From Armatimonadota bacterium (GTDB lineage: Bacteria > Armatimonadota > Zipacnadia > Zipacnadales > JABUFB01): a stretch of 64,000 bases of DNA. The notes beneath the pieces were generated by a model, which was given only the letters and a program-made list of their open reading frames with translations, was not told the DNA's origin and did not search any database. Position numbers and translations under genes: made by a program. Of this stretch, positions 18,830 through 28,149 are shown one piece after another. The stretch is taken from the NCBI GenBank assembly GCA_013314775.1, contig JABUFB010000003.1, positions 263,891 through 327,890 of the forward strand, in the 5' to 3' direction. Each line of letters opens with the position of its first letter. Positions within the stretch are counted from its first letter, which is position 1.

Positions 18830-19201
18830 TTGCCCGCTCCAGCATTACTGGGCCTCGTGGCCTGGATCACGTGCGCATTGTTCGGATTCTGGCTTGCTGT
18901 TCGCGCCGTCAGCCGGCGAGAGCAGGTGGGGCGCGTATTCGTGGGCGTCGGCGCCCTGCTCATGGCCGTGAGCACCGGGCTGCCCACCACAGGTCCCCTC
19001 GCTCCCCCGGTCTTGCTGGCCGGGACTCTCATCGCCCTGGCGGGAGTCTTCCTGCTCGCGGGGCTGATTCTGTCATACCCGGCGGGCGGTCTGAGATCAT
19101 CCTTCGGCACGCCGCCGGATGAAGCCGACGGGCAGTCTGCCGTTGTGGACGCTCCCGGCGATCCAACACCCGATGAAAACGCCGGTCCTGGGCGGGACTG
19201 A
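18830..19201 (+). CDS. small membrane protein, tandem paralogue 1
   Basis: The protein is about 123 aa from a TTG start with AAGGGGGG upstream. It has three predicted membrane helices (ALLGLVAWITCALFGFWLAV, the VGVGALLMAV region, and LLAGTLIALAGVFLLAGLIL) and an acidic cytoplasmic or exposed tail. It aligns along most of its length with the next gene: a GALLxA helix, then a final helix ending in L-x-YPAG or V-x-HPGS. The two are therefore a tandem duplication. Function is unknown. Confidence 0.65.
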   Translation: MPAPALLGLVAWITCALFGFWLAVRAVSRREQVGRVFVGVGALLMAVSTGLPTTGPLAPPVLLAGTLIALAGVFLLAGLILSYPAGGLRSSFGTPPDEADGQSAVVDAPGDPTPDENAGPGRD

Positions 19202-19267
19202 GGGGCCCGCACAGAACCCGCGTCGGGGTGCCCAGACATCCAAATCAGCACCCTTCGAGGCGCGACG

Positions 19268-19567
19268 ATGACCAATGCTATCACGATTCTCATCTGGCTC
19301 ATTCTGGCTGGGTACACGTTCCTGTTCCTGAGCAAGTCGAAACGTGGACGCGAGCGCAAAGGCCGCAGACTCATCGGCATCGGCGCTCTTCTAGTGGCGG
19401 CCGTCCTGGCCATCCCGCAGAGGTCCGACAGCCTCGACTTCGGCGATATACTGTCCGTCGTCGGGATGCTCCTCGCCGCTGTCATGCTCGCTACCGGGCT
19501 GGTCTTCGCACACCCGGGCAGCATGTTCGGGCAAGAGCCTGTGAGCGACCAAGACCCGCTCGAGTAG
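19268..19567 (+). CDS. small membrane protein, tandem paralogue 2
   Basis: This 99-aa protein has three predicted helices (AITILIWLILAGYTFLFL, IGALLVAAVLAI, SVVGMLLAAVMLATGLVF), a basic loop SKSKRGRERKGRR after the first helix, and an acidic C-terminal tail. It is homologous to the preceding small membrane protein. It lies 66 bp after that gene and 45 bp before the giant secreted protein, with which it may form a secretion or anchoring unit. That role is only an inference from position. Confidence 0.65.
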   Translation: MTNAITILIWLILAGYTFLFLSKSKRGRERKGRRLIGIGALLVAAVLAIPQRSDSLDFGDILSVVGMLLAAVMLATGLVFAHPGSMFGQEPVSDQDPLE

Positions 19568-19612
19568 CTGCAGCGCCCCGAAACCAACTGTCTCCCCCTG
19601 GAGGTGCCTACC

Positions 19613-22600
19613 ATGCGCACACCGATTCTCCTTGCTGGCCTGCTCTTCGTCGCCGGCTTGCCCCTCCTTGCCCAGGACAACCCTGTCACCAACGGCGGGT
19701 TCGAGCAACTGGACCAGCAGGGCGTACCTGTGGACTGGGAGTTCCTCGGCAATGTGCAGGTTGCGGAAGACGCCCACTCCGGGCGGTACGCTGTGGTCAT
19801 GGACCGTGAGGGAAGTCCCGGCGAGTGCGGGCTGAACCGGCGCTGGTTGCCCAATGACGGCAAGCAGGGCGCCATGTTGTCCCAACTCAAAGGCGGCATC
19901 CGTTTCTGGTACCGCGCGGACTCCAGTAGTGGCCCGGGTACCCTCATCATCTACGTCATCCCCATGAGCGCCGATCCTTTCGAAAACACCGGGTCTCAGC
20001 GGGCCACCTATCAGGTCCCCGAAAATCATGTGGGCGACGGTCAGTGGCATGAGGGCGTGCTCAAGTACGACTTCACCTCCCAGCCCAAGGTGAAGTGGGT
20101 CCACATCTCCCCGCGCATCAGCGGCAAGCAGGGCAGGCTGCTTCTGGACGACGTACGCTGGGTGGAAAGCGTCGGGCCTATCCCGCGCTTCAAGAAAGTG
20201 GGCATCGTCGAGACGCCCGGCCTCGAGGGCGACCATTGCACCATCAAAGCCACCGTGGAGAACGCCGGAGACGAACTCCTGGGGATCGGTCTGGCATCCA
20301 TTGAATTGGCCGAGGGCCTGCGCGCCGAAGGCGGCCCGAACCGCGCCGTCCAGAACCTCGCGCCCGACCAGACGGCGGACATCGCGTGGAAAGTCCGGGG
20401 CAGGAGGGGCAACCGCGGCGAAGTGGGCCTGCTCCTCAAGGCCGGCGAACTGTCGGCGCGCGAGCGTATCCGCTATGAGCCTGTGCTCGAGATCGCCGAT
20501 CTCACCGCCGACCCCTTCATCTTCACCCCGGGCAGGCCCGCCACGGCGATTCTGACCCTGCGCAACACCGGTCACGCCATGGTGCGCAATGTCAGGGCCG
20601 AGCTGCGGCCGGGCGTACCGCTCTCTACCGACCCGGCCCAGCGCCGCCGGCGGCTGGAGTTCATCCGCCCCGGCTCTGAGGTCGAGGTCCGCTGGAACGT
20701 GACCTCGGACCGACAGACACCCGAAGCCCCTCTGCGCGCTGTTGCCGACGCCGACAATACTCCGGGCGTCCGGACATCCTGCACGGTGGTGGTGGGTCCC
20801 GAACTCTCTGAACCGGAGACAGCACCACCTGGCTGGGGCGTGCTGCTCATGGAGGGCACCGCCTCCATCTACAACGACCGCGTGAAGATCTGCTTTCCGA
20901 GAGCCGACTTCGGCTACGGGATCGGCCACATCCAGCGCATGATGGCGGGCGGCTGGCAGACCGTGGCCATGATCCCGCGCATGAGCCGTCTTGTGGTGGA
21001 GACGCCTGATGGCAAGCCCATCGAGCACCTTGTCTATGCCAGCGAAATCCGGGACATTCCCAGCCCCGCGGCCGTGGCGCCCGAGATGCTGGACCGCCGT
21101 CTGGAACTCGCCGCAAAGCTGCAGGACGCCAATGGCGCGAACTGGGTCATCACCCAGACCGTCACGCTCTCCCCGAACTCGGACGACATCGACTTCCAGC
21201 TTCACGCCACCTGCGACCGTCCGGCGAAGGTCCTTGCCCTGGATGGCCCCATGATCTATGCGGGTGAGGGCGCGCCGGCCGGCACGCGACGCCTCGACGC
21301 CATCTTCCCCGGCCTGGAGTGGCTGGTGGAGGGAGAACACTCCTCCAGCACCCTCGACATCGTCGCCGGGCATGAGGACCAGGTGCGCTACGTGCCCCAC
21401 CCGCATATGATCACCTTCCCCATGATGTGCGCGCGACTGTCCTTGCCGCAGACGGGGGATGCCACGGTCGCCCTGAGCTGGGATCATCTCGCCCCGTATG
21501 TGCGCGATCTCAATCGACCCAGCGCCGCCTTCGCATCGCCCGATCGGTTCAATGGCCGCGCAAGCACTCTCATGGGTGTATTTGCGCCCTCCATGCCGGA
21601 GTACATCCACCGCAACCGGCGCACTGCCCACACCCCGCTGGAACTGGCTGCGGGCGAGGTCATGCAACTGGGCGCCACCGTCACCTTGCTGGCCAATCGA
21701 CCGGGCGAGACCAGCCTCATCGCGGTCCGCGACTGGATTGGCAAGCATGGCGTGCCCAAACCCAACCCGCTCCCTCACGGCAAGACGTGGACCGACGAGA
21801 TTTGCTTCTCCATGGCCGCGTACCTCACGAGCCTGTGGGACGAGGAGACCGAGAAATGGTGGCCCTCCCTGGGTGGGCCCGCCATGTGGCACAACGCCGC
21901 CTGGTCCAGCGCGAACCTGTATGACATGCGCATGTGCCTGGATCTGTGCCCGCCCGGCCCCACACGCGAGCAGGTCCGGGAGCGCTATGACCGGGTCGTG
22001 GAACTGAGCGGGTACACGCCACAGGCCGATGACCTCGGCCTGCAGTTCGCCGGCGCCACCAATTCCGTGACGGCCCTCGCCGGCGAAGTCTCGGGACTCA
22101 TCCGCGCCCAGCTGCCTGACGGCTCCTGGCGCTTCCGCGCCCGCGTCGAGACGGCCGGGCTTTTCAAGGGGATGGACTACGCCGAACTCGGCCCGGACAA
22201 CGCCGCGGAGATCGGCACTTGCGCCCATAATGCGTGGACGATCCTGCGCTTCGCACGAATCACCGGGGACAAGGCCGCAAGGGACGCCGGCCTCAAGGCT
22301 CTGGCGTTCATGAACCAGTTCGAGGTGCCCCGCGCCGCTCAAGTGTGGGAAGTGCCGGTGCACACGCCCGACATACTCGCCTCCTCCGATGCCTGCGAGG
22401 CCTACCTGGAAGGCTACCGTATCACCGGCGACCGGGAATACCTGGAAAAAGCCGTCTACTGGGCGTGGACCGGCCTGCCCTTCGTCTACCTGTGGGACGT
22501 GGAAGGCTTCGAGTTCCTGCGCTACGCATCGATCCCGGTCTTTGGGGCATCGTGGAACCAGTGGAGCTGGTTTGGCAACCCGGTACAATGGAACGGCCTG

Positions 22601-23599
22601 CGGTACGCCTACGCCATCCTGGAACTGGCCGAGTATGACCAGTCTGCGGACTGGAAACGCATTGCTGAGGGCATCACCATCAGTGCCATGTACCAGCAGT
22701 CCACCGAGGGTAAGGACCTGGCCCTCTGGCCCGACAGTATGCACGCCATTACGAAGAACAAGTCAGGCTGGGTGTTCGCGCCCCGCCTCATCCTCAAGAA
22801 CGTCTACCGGATCATGGGCCTCGAACCAACCCCGCACACGGCCCTGGCCCGAGTGGCTTTCGACCACATCCGCATCAGCGCCACGGGTCGCGTCACCGAC
22901 GCCCAGCACACCGCGGGGTCCGTGTCCTTCCGGGTGGCCTTCCCGGCTCCGCAGACCGGTTATGCCCTGGTCTGCAATGTGACCAAGCCCGGACAGGTGC
23001 GTGTGAATGGGGTAACCATACCCGAAAACACTTCGGGGTTTGAGACCCAGCCCGAGAACTCCTGGCGTTACTCCCAGGCCCCGGCCATGCTGGAGATCCG
23101 CCTGCCCGGCACCGGCGAGCACAAGGTCGAGCTGATCAACGCCACCTTCCGCGCGGGCAGCTTCACCGCACCCCTGGCGACGTCGCTCAAGTTCGAGTTC
23201 ACCGAGACCGACGACGGCTGGCGCCCGACCAACGACCTGGCGCCTTTCAAGATCGTGGCCGGAGTTCTGGAGGCCACCATGACCGGCCCGGACCCCTACC
23301 TGATCCGCAGCAACTGCGAGGTCCCGGCGTCGAGCGTCAAGCAGGTACGCATCCGCATGGCGCTGCCTCCCGAAGCCGGTGCGGGAGCGCAGCTATTCTG
23401 GACTACGGCGGATTCCCCGGCGCTGGACGAGCCAAAGTCCCTGAAGTTCGATACGGTTCCGGACGGCGAGTTCCACGAGTATTCGGTCCCCGTGGGGACA
23501 CATGAGCTTTGGAAGGGGACCATCACCAGCATCCGCCTGGACCCAACCGGCGGCAACGCAGAGGGCACGGCGCGGATCGACTGGATACGCGGGGAGTAG
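19613..23599 (+). CDS. giant secreted multidomain protein with alpha/alpha-toroid-like region
   Basis: The 1328-aa protein starts at ATG 19613 with GGAGG 8 nt upstream, then a signal peptide (MRTPILLAGLLFVAGLPLLAQ). Residues 22-190 look like a CBM4/9-like module (NGGFEQL, GRYAVVMDREG, GRLLLDDVRW). Next come two CARDB/NEW3-like beta domains (ATVENAGDELLG and AILTLRNTGHAMVRNV). A beta-supersandwich-like region follows to about 700. A helical region (about 720-1060, with repeated Trp/Tyr/Asp-rich helices such as AHNAWTILRFARITGDKAARD) resembles the alpha/alpha toroids of lyases and glycosidases. The C-terminal 250 residues are beta-rich again. It is probably an extracellular polysaccharide-active enzyme of no assigned family. 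Confidence 0.72.
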   Translation: MRTPILLAGLLFVAGLPLLAQDNPVTNGGFEQLDQQGVPVDWEFLGNVQVAEDAHSGRYAVVMDREGSPGECGLNRRWLPNDGKQGAMLSQLKGGIRFWYRADSSSGPGTLIIYVIPMSADPFENTGSQRATYQVPENHVGDGQWHEGVLKYDFTSQPKVKWVHISPRISGKQGRLLLDDVRWVESVGPIPRFKKVGIVETPGLEGDHCTIKATVENAGDELLGIGLASIELAEGLRAEGGPNRAVQNLAPDQTADIAWKVRGRRGNRGEVGLLLKAGELSARERIRYEPVLEIADLTADPFIFTPGRPATAILTLRNTGHAMVRNVRAELRPGVPLSTDPAQRRRRLEFIRPGSEVEVRWNVTSDRQTPEAPLRAVADADNTPGVRTSCTVVVGPELSEPETAPPGWGVLLMEGTASIYNDRVKICFPRADFGYGIGHIQRMMAGGWQTVAMIPRMSRLVVETPDGKPIEHLVYASEIRDIPSPAAVAPEMLDRRLELAAKLQDANGANWVITQTVTLSPNSDDIDFQLHATCDRPAKVLALDGPMIYAGEGAPAGTRRLDAIFPGLEWLVEGEHSSSTLDIVAGHEDQVRYVPHPHMITFPMMCARLSLPQTGDATVALSWDHLAPYVRDLNRPSAAFASPDRFNGRASTLMGVFAPSMPEYIHRNRRTAHTPLELAAGEVMQLGATVTLLANRPGETSLIAVRDWIGKHGVPKPNPLPHGKTWTDEICFSMAAYLTSLWDEETEKWWPSLGGPAMWHNAAWSSANLYDMRMCLDLCPPGPTREQVRERYDRVVELSGYTPQADDLGLQFAGATNSVTALAGEVSGLIRAQLPDGSWRFRARVETAGLFKGMDYAELGPDNAAEIGTCAHNAWTILRFARITGDKAARDAGLKALAFMNQFEVPRAAQVWEVPVHTPDILASSDACEAYLEGYRITGDREYLEKAVYWAWTGLPFVYLWDVEGFEFLRYASIPVFGASWNQWSWFGNPVQWNGLRYAYAILELAEYDQSADWKRIAEGITISAMYQQSTEGKDLALWPDSMHAITKNKSGWVFAPRLILKNVYRIMGLEPTPHTALARVAFDHIRISATGRVTDAQHTAGSVSFRVAFPAPQTGYALVCNVTKPGQVRVNGVTIPENTSGFETQPENSWRYSQAPAMLEIRLPGTGEHKVELINATFRAGSFTAPLATSLKFEFTETDDGWRPTNDLAPFKIVAGVLEATMTGPDPYLIRSNCEVPASSVKQVRIRMALPPEAGAGAQLFWTTADSPALDEPKSLKFDTVPDGEFHEYSVPVGTHELWKGTITSIRLDPTGGNAEGTARIDWIRGE

Positions 23600-23651
23600 A
23601 GGCGGGCGCTGACCATCGACGGCTGACCCAATCATCGCGCACAGAACACGG

Positions 23652-23696
23652 AACGGCGCCGCAGGTGCACTGCACCCGCGACGCCGTTTGCTTTCT
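23652..23696 (+). terminator. terminator after the giant secreted protein gene
   Basis: AACGGCG pairs with CGCCGTT, and inner segments CGC/GCG and GGTG/CACC extend the stem. A T-containing tract (TTTGCTTTCT) follows. It lies 52 bp past the stop, between two convergent genes. Confidence 0.6.
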
Positions 23697-23852
23697 CCGT
23701 TCGACGGCCCGAGCCGCCTCTGCCGTGTGCGGGGTTGGGCTCGTGCCGCGCTTTTCGAAGGGTCTCTTGCTGTCCGTCGACAGGTGCTGTGACGCCCGTC
23801 TCGCAGACGCTGCTTTCCACTTTCGCCCTGCCCGACGCCGTCTGCTGTCCGC

Positions 23853-24893
23853 CTACAGCGTCACCGGCACGCCCTTGTCGGCGCTTTCGTACATCGCAAG
23901 CGCTATCTCAAGCGTATGCCGGGCGCTTTCCAGGGTCACTCGCGGCTTGCCGCCGGTGCGGATGGCGTTGATCATGTCCTCCACCATGTACTTGTGCTCG
24001 GTGAAGGCGAAGTCCGCCGCGCCACCGGCTGCTGTGGACTGGTTCGGATCGCCGATCTGCACCATGTCTTCGTCGCCCGGTTGCTCTTGCCTGAACTTCC
24101 AGGTAACCACGCGCTCTCCCTGCATGATCGCCGTGCCATCTTCACCGTTGACCTCGATCCGGATGTCCGTCCCCGGCCACAGAGCGGTGCTGGCCTGGAC
24201 GATCCCTTGCGCGCCATTGCGGAACCGCAGGAAGGCGTTCAGGGTGTCTTCCAGTTGCACCTCAGGGTGTGCGAGATTGGTCATTCGCGCCTCAACTTCA
24301 GACACCGGTCCCAGCAGGTGGTGCAGCAGGTCGATATAATGGAAGGCGTGCTGGATGGTGACCCCGGCGCCTTGATCCCGCTTGCTGCGCCAGTCGGCGG
24401 AAAGGTAGTACTCGGTGGACCGGTACCACTTCATATAAGCGTCGCCCTCGAGCAGCTTGCCGAAGCGCCCGGAATCGATGGCCGCTTTGATCGCTTCGAT
24501 GGGCTTACGGAACCGCACCTGCAGCGAAATCGCGCACTGCACGCCGTTGGCGTCTCGCGCAGCGATCATCTGGTCCACCTTCTCCAGCGTCATGTCTGGC
24601 GGCTTCTCGACCACAACATGCTTGCCCGCCTCCATGGCCGGCACTGCGAACATGGCGTGCATGGAATTGGGTGTGCACACGCTCACCACATCGATGCGGT
24701 CGTCAGCCAGCATGGCCTCGAAACTTGCGGCGGCCTCGCAGTTGAACTTCGCGCAGAACTGCCCGAGGCGATCCGCGTCCAGGTCCGTCGCCGCGATGAC
24801 CTGCCCGCCCTCAGCAGCGGTGATTGCGTTCCCGTGGAAGTCCGAGATCAGCCCGCAACCGACGATCCCGAAGCCCAGCGTCTCGTCGCTCAT
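23853..24893 (-). CDS. Gfo/Idh/MocA family oxidoreductase
   Basis: The 346-aa protein has the N-terminal Rossmann motif (GFGIVGCGLISDFH) and the family motif VVVEKPPDMT with the conserved Glu-Lys-Pro. The C-terminal domain has the GAGVTIQHAFHYIDLLHHLLG segment with catalytic-region His residues. Members oxidise or reduce sugar hydroxyls with NAD(P). ATG 24893 is preceded by AAGGAG. It is the second gene after a zinc alcohol dehydrogenase, 49 bp away. The pair may oxidise the same polyol or sugar in sequence. Confidence 0.88.
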   Translation of the reverse strand: MSDETLGFGIVGCGLISDFHGNAITAAEGGQVIAATDLDADRLGQFCAKFNCEAAASFEAMLADDRIDVVSVCTPNSMHAMFAVPAMEAGKHVVVEKPPDMTLEKVDQMIAARDANGVQCAISLQVRFRKPIEAIKAAIDSGRFGKLLEGDAYMKWYRSTEYYLSADWRSKRDQGAGVTIQHAFHYIDLLHHLLGPVSEVEARMTNLAHPEVQLEDTLNAFLRFRNGAQGIVQASTALWPGTDIRIEVNGEDGTAIMQGERVVTWKFRQEQPGDEDMVQIGDPNQSTAAGGAADFAFTEHKYMVEDMINAIRTGGKPRVTLESARHTLEIALAMYESADKGVPVTL

Positions 24894-24942
24894 GTCATGC
24901 TCCTTGCGTGATTGGACTTGCGATTCAGCCTGCGGCCCGAGT

Positions 24943-25977
24943 TTACGGAACAAGAACCGCCTTCAGCGCCTCCATGCTCTCAACGGCTTCGAAAGCCTGC
25001 TCCCACTCAGTCAGCGGCAGTTTGTGGGTAATCAGCTCATCCACTCGCACCTGCCCCGACGCCATCAGCCAGATGGTCTTGTCCCAGCTTGCGTAGGCCG
25101 TGGACATGTTGAAGTAGAGGGTGATGACCTTGGTCATCGCCGCGTCCCAGTCAAGCTGCACCGGGCGCTTGCCGGTGAGGCCGATGGCGCAGATCTTCCC
25201 CCACTTGCGCACCAGGTCCACGCTTTGCGCGATTGCCGGCGGTGCGCCGGAACACTCGATCACGAGATCGGCGCCGCGCCCGTCAGTAAGTTCGCGGCAC
25301 TTGTCCAGGGGGTTTTCCAGCGCAAAATTGACCACGTGGTCGATGCCCAGCTTCCGCGCGGTGGCTAACCGAAGCTCCTCGTCCGCCGGTGCTCCGACGA
25401 TCATCACTTCGCGCGCACCCGCCGCCCTGGCAACCTGCGCCGCCAGAAGCCCGATGGGTCCGGGACCGAGCACCACCACGAAATCGCCCACCTCAATGGC
25501 CCCGCGCTCGATGATGTCCGTGACCGTGTTCGCCGCGGGCTCAACCAGCGCCGCTTGCTCAAAGCTCATGCTGTCCGGGATGCGATGCAGGAGTTTCGGC
25601 GGGTATTTGAGATACTTCGTGAAGGCCCCGTCGATGCCCCAGCCCGGCGACCGCTTCTCAGCGCAGTTCTGGACATGCCCTCGGCGGCACAGGTAACACT
25701 GCCCGCAGTGGAGGGTGTGGGGTTCGCCAACCACCCGGTCGCCCACCTGCCAGCCCTTCACCTTGTCACCGACCTGGACGATTTTCCCCGAGAACTCGTG
25801 CCCGAGAATGACAGGGGGCCAGTACGGAAACGTGTCGTGCTTTACGTGGACATCCGTGCCGCAGATGCCCGCCGCCATGATCTCAATCAGCACTTCCTCG
25901 TCGCTGATCGTCGGCTCGGGGACATCGCGCAGCTCCAGAAAGCCCTCCCCCTTCTGCGTCTTCACAAGGGCCAGCAT
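24943..25977 (-). CDS. zinc-dependent alcohol/polyol dehydrogenase (MDR superfamily)
   Basis: This 344-aa protein has catalytic zinc ligands in GICGTD and GHEFSG, the structural-zinc lobe CGQCYLCRRGHVQNC with four cysteines, and the cofactor motif GPGPIGLLAAQ. This is the arrangement of sorbitol and threonine dehydrogenases, which oxidise secondary alcohols with NAD. ATG 25977 has AAAGGAG upstream. It is first in an operon with the Gfo/Idh/MocA oxidoreductase. The exact substrate is unknown. Confidence 0.88.
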   Translation of the reverse strand: MLALVKTQKGEGFLELRDVPEPTISDEEVLIEIMAAGICGTDVHVKHDTFPYWPPVILGHEFSGKIVQVGDKVKGWQVGDRVVGEPHTLHCGQCYLCRRGHVQNCAEKRSPGWGIDGAFTKYLKYPPKLLHRIPDSMSFEQAALVEPAANTVTDIIERGAIEVGDFVVVLGPGPIGLLAAQVARAAGAREVMIVGAPADEELRLATARKLGIDHVVNFALENPLDKCRELTDGRGADLVIECSGAPPAIAQSVDLVRKWGKICAIGLTGKRPVQLDWDAAMTKVITLYFNMSTAYASWDKTIWLMASGQVRVDELITHKLPLTEWEQAFEAVESMEALKAVLVP

Positions 25978-26024
25978 ATTGGCTCCTTTCGGGTGTCTGT
26001 CTGGGTCGGAGTCCTACGGAAAAC

Positions 26025-26543
26025 CTACCGTAGCGCGGTGACCTGGAACCCCCGTACTTCGCCGGCGGAATCCACCTTACAGGCCTGGACGTATGCAGCA
26101 ACCGCCTCGTGGGTGGCCCGGTCGATGGTGATCCCCCCGCACTGCAGCAGGCCCGCGGCAACCATCACCGGCCGCCCCACCACGTCATACGCCAGCATCT
26201 GCGGGTGGCCCATTTGGCCCACGGCAGCTTCGCCGGTGGCCACGCCTGCCCGTAACTGGGCCACAGTAGCGTCTCCGCCCAGTTCGGCCACGTATTCGGC
26301 GAAGCTCTGGCGCAGGGCCCACATCGCCCGCACCGCAATCTCCTCGCGGCCGCTGTCGAAGATCATGAGGATGCCGTCGCCCACGTACTTCACCAGGCGC
26401 CCATTGTGGGACAGGAGTACGTTTCCAGCTCGCTCGTAGAACCCCTGCAGAAACGAAACAATTTCATCCAGGTTCATGTTGCGAGTGGCCACGTTGAACC
26501 TGCCTATATCGGCGAAACAAACGGTGCAGCGTTGCTTCTTCAT
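26025..26543 (-). CDS. degenerate class III nucleotidyl cyclase domain protein
   Basis: The 172-aa protein is a stand-alone cyclase homology domain. The two metal-binding aspartates are present (CFADIGRF, Asp12; KYVGDGILMIF, Asp56), and GVATGEAAVG follows. However, the segment that normally reads GDxVNxAARL is GRPVMVAAGL here, so the transition-state asparagine and arginine are replaced by Met and Gly. This predicts poor or no cyclase activity as a homodimer. It has no sensor or membrane domain. Its start overlaps the stop of the M20 peptidase gene by 4 bp, with GGAGG upstream, so the two are translated together. A pseudo-cyclase nucleotide sensor or a heterodimer partner are both possible. 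Confidence 0.75.
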   Translation of the reverse strand: MKKQRCTVCFADIGRFNVATRNMNLDEIVSFLQGFYERAGNVLLSHNGRLVKYVGDGILMIFDSGREEIAVRAMWALRQSFAEYVAELGGDATVAQLRAGVATGEAAVGQMGHPQMLAYDVVGRPVMVAAGLLQCGGITIDRATHEAVAAYVQACKVDSAGEVRGFQVTALR

Positions 26544-27811
26544 GCATTACCTCCGTGCTGGACTGCCCCGCACCAGTCGCTCACGAATGACCCGAGCACA
26601 TGGGCGGCCATCAAGATGTCGTCCACGGCGATCTGTTCCTGGTTACTATGCGCAACGCCCAGCGAACCCGGCCCGAAGACCACCGTGGGGATCTTGAGTT
26701 GGTTGTTGTACAGCCACGCGTCGCAGGACGCGGTCATCGCGGATACCTTCGGCTCCCGTCCGCAGGCATTGCAGGCGGCTTGCAGGCCCCGCACCAGTGG
26801 GTGGTCGGGATCGATTACGTTGGCGTCATGACGATATGTGAACTCCATCTCGAAGTTCTCCGCAAGCCACGGGTCGCCGGCATCCCGCAAGGCCTGACGC
26901 ATTTCGTCCATGACCTGCTCCTTGGTGCGGTCGGGAAGGATGCCCAGGACGCCCTTGAACACCGACTTCTGGGGTGCCTGAGCGGGCCAGTCTCCGGCCT
27001 GCAGCTGCCCGATTGTCAGCGGCGCCGGGTTCTCGAACTGGTCGAACAGGGGATACTTTCCTCGGGACTCGGCAATACAGCGGTCGTGGTATTCCGTGAG
27101 TGCCTGAATTGCGGTGATCGACTTCAGCAGGGCGCTCACCGTGCCGCCGGGCTTGCCGCTGTGACCCGACTGGCCGTATATGGTGGTCTCGAACCACACG
27201 GCGCCGCGCACCTGGGGCAGGATCACGAACTCCGTCGGTTCGAGCACGATCGCCGCATCCGCAGTGTCACCGGTGCGCACCATGGCAACGCTGCCGTTGC
27301 CGCCCACTTCCTCCTCGATGACGAAGTGGAATGTGATGTCCCCGCCTGGCGTGATGTCCAGGTCCTTGAGCAGCCGCAAGAGCGCCCAGGCCGTGACCGC
27401 CTGACCTTTGGCGTCACATGCGCCGCGCCCGAACACGATGCCGTCCACCACTTGCGGCTCGAAGGGCTTCTCGTGCATGGACGACGGCGGCACAACATCC
27501 AGATGAGTATTGAAGAGAAGGGACTTACCGCTTCCGTCGCCCCTCTTGATGGCTCGGATGCAGGGACGGTCACCGTACTTGATGCCGGCCACCGGATACG
27601 AGAAATCCGGGTCCTGCCGGATCGCCTCGGTGACAGGCACATACTCCACAACATCCGCCAGATCCTGAAGTGCTGCGAACATGCACTCCATCGCCGGGCC
27701 CTCACTGCCGGGCATGGACGGGATGCGAATGAGATCGCACAGAAGGCCGGTAACGTCCTCGCGCCGGGCCGACAAAGCGGCGTCAACCCGGTGTGCATCG
27801 ATGGTCGCCAT
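26540..27811 (-). CDS. M20-family metallopeptidase/deacylase (ArgE/DapE-like)
   Basis: The 423-aa protein has the di-metal ligands of M20 enzymes in order: FNTHLDVVPP (His and Asp), GRGACDAKGQ (bridging Asp), IEEEVGGNG (catalytic Glu-Glu), VLEPTEF, and a C-terminal VAHSNQEQI His. The central dimerisation domain contains YGQSGHSGKPG. The family hydrolyses N-acyl amino acids or small peptides; annotations as acetylornithine deacetylase or succinyl-diaminopimelate desuccinylase cannot be separated by eye. It is coupled to the downstream cyclase-like gene by a 4-bp overlap. Confidence 0.88.
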   Translation of the reverse strand: MATIDAHRVDAALSARREDVTGLLCDLIRIPSMPGSEGPAMECMFAALQDLADVVEYVPVTEAIRQDPDFSYPVAGIKYGDRPCIRAIKRGDGSGKSLLFNTHLDVVPPSSMHEKPFEPQVVDGIVFGRGACDAKGQAVTAWALLRLLKDLDITPGGDITFHFVIEEEVGGNGSVAMVRTGDTADAAIVLEPTEFVILPQVRGAVWFETTIYGQSGHSGKPGGTVSALLKSITAIQALTEYHDRCIAESRGKYPLFDQFENPAPLTIGQLQAGDWPAQAPQKSVFKGVLGILPDRTKEQVMDEMRQALRDAGDPWLAENFEMEFTYRHDANVIDPDHPLVRGLQAACNACGREPKVSAMTASCDAWLYNNQLKIPTVVFGPGSLGVAHSNQEQIAVDDILMAAHVLGSFVSDWCGAVQHGGNA

Positions 27812-27853
27812 GACAGGCTCAGTCTCCTCGGGAACGTGCGGTCGGACCGGGCT

Positions 27854-27859
27854 AATATA
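27854..27859 (-). promoter_or_regulatory. possible -10 of the M20-cyclase operon
   Basis: TATATT on the minus strand lies 43 nt before the M20 start codon, in an otherwise GC-rich region. No convincing -35 is present. Confidence 0.35.
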
Positions 27860-27977
27860 CTACAATTTCCCCCGCGGTGAAGTCCACTGAAACGCGATGG
27901 CGCTGGAATGTGAACGCAATTTGTGAAAAGGCGCACGCCCGCAGACGGCGTCGTCCCGGTCGGCAATCCTGAAAACC

Positions 27978-28140
27978 GCGTAGGCCGACCGTCTCGATCG
28001 GCGGATGTCGGCCTTTGCGTCCCTCTGGACGCCCGGCCGCAGGCCTATAGCCCCGGGGTGTCAACCCAGGGCACCGACGACCTACGCGACCTAACGACCA
28101 ACGCCCTGTCGAGCGAGACGCTCGACCTGCGCGGCGGAAA
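27978..28140. repeat. hairpin-rich dispersed repeat, isolated copy
   Basis: The sequence begins GCGTAGGCCGACCGTC and continues through CGTCCCTCTGGACGCCCGGCCGCAGGCC and a GCCCCGG...CAACCC palindrome. This is the same order of blocks as in the tandem array at 40440-41335, although it is more diverged. The array's second half with its CCCCC-TTC-GGGGG hairpin is missing. The rest of the interval 27812-28149 has no gene. Confidence 0.6.
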
Positions 28141-28149
28141 GCGGAGTAG

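Noticed and set aside
19391..22744. A 1117-codon open frame on the minus strand opposite the giant secreted protein gene.
   Set aside because: It is antisense to a gene with signal peptide, Shine-Dalgarno and recognisable domains. Its translation has no motif and the biased composition expected from a mirrored GC-rich gene.
26025..26543. Ordinary adenylate cyclase.
   Set aside because: The catalytic Asn and Arg positions are replaced, so an active-cyclase label is not justified although the fold is.
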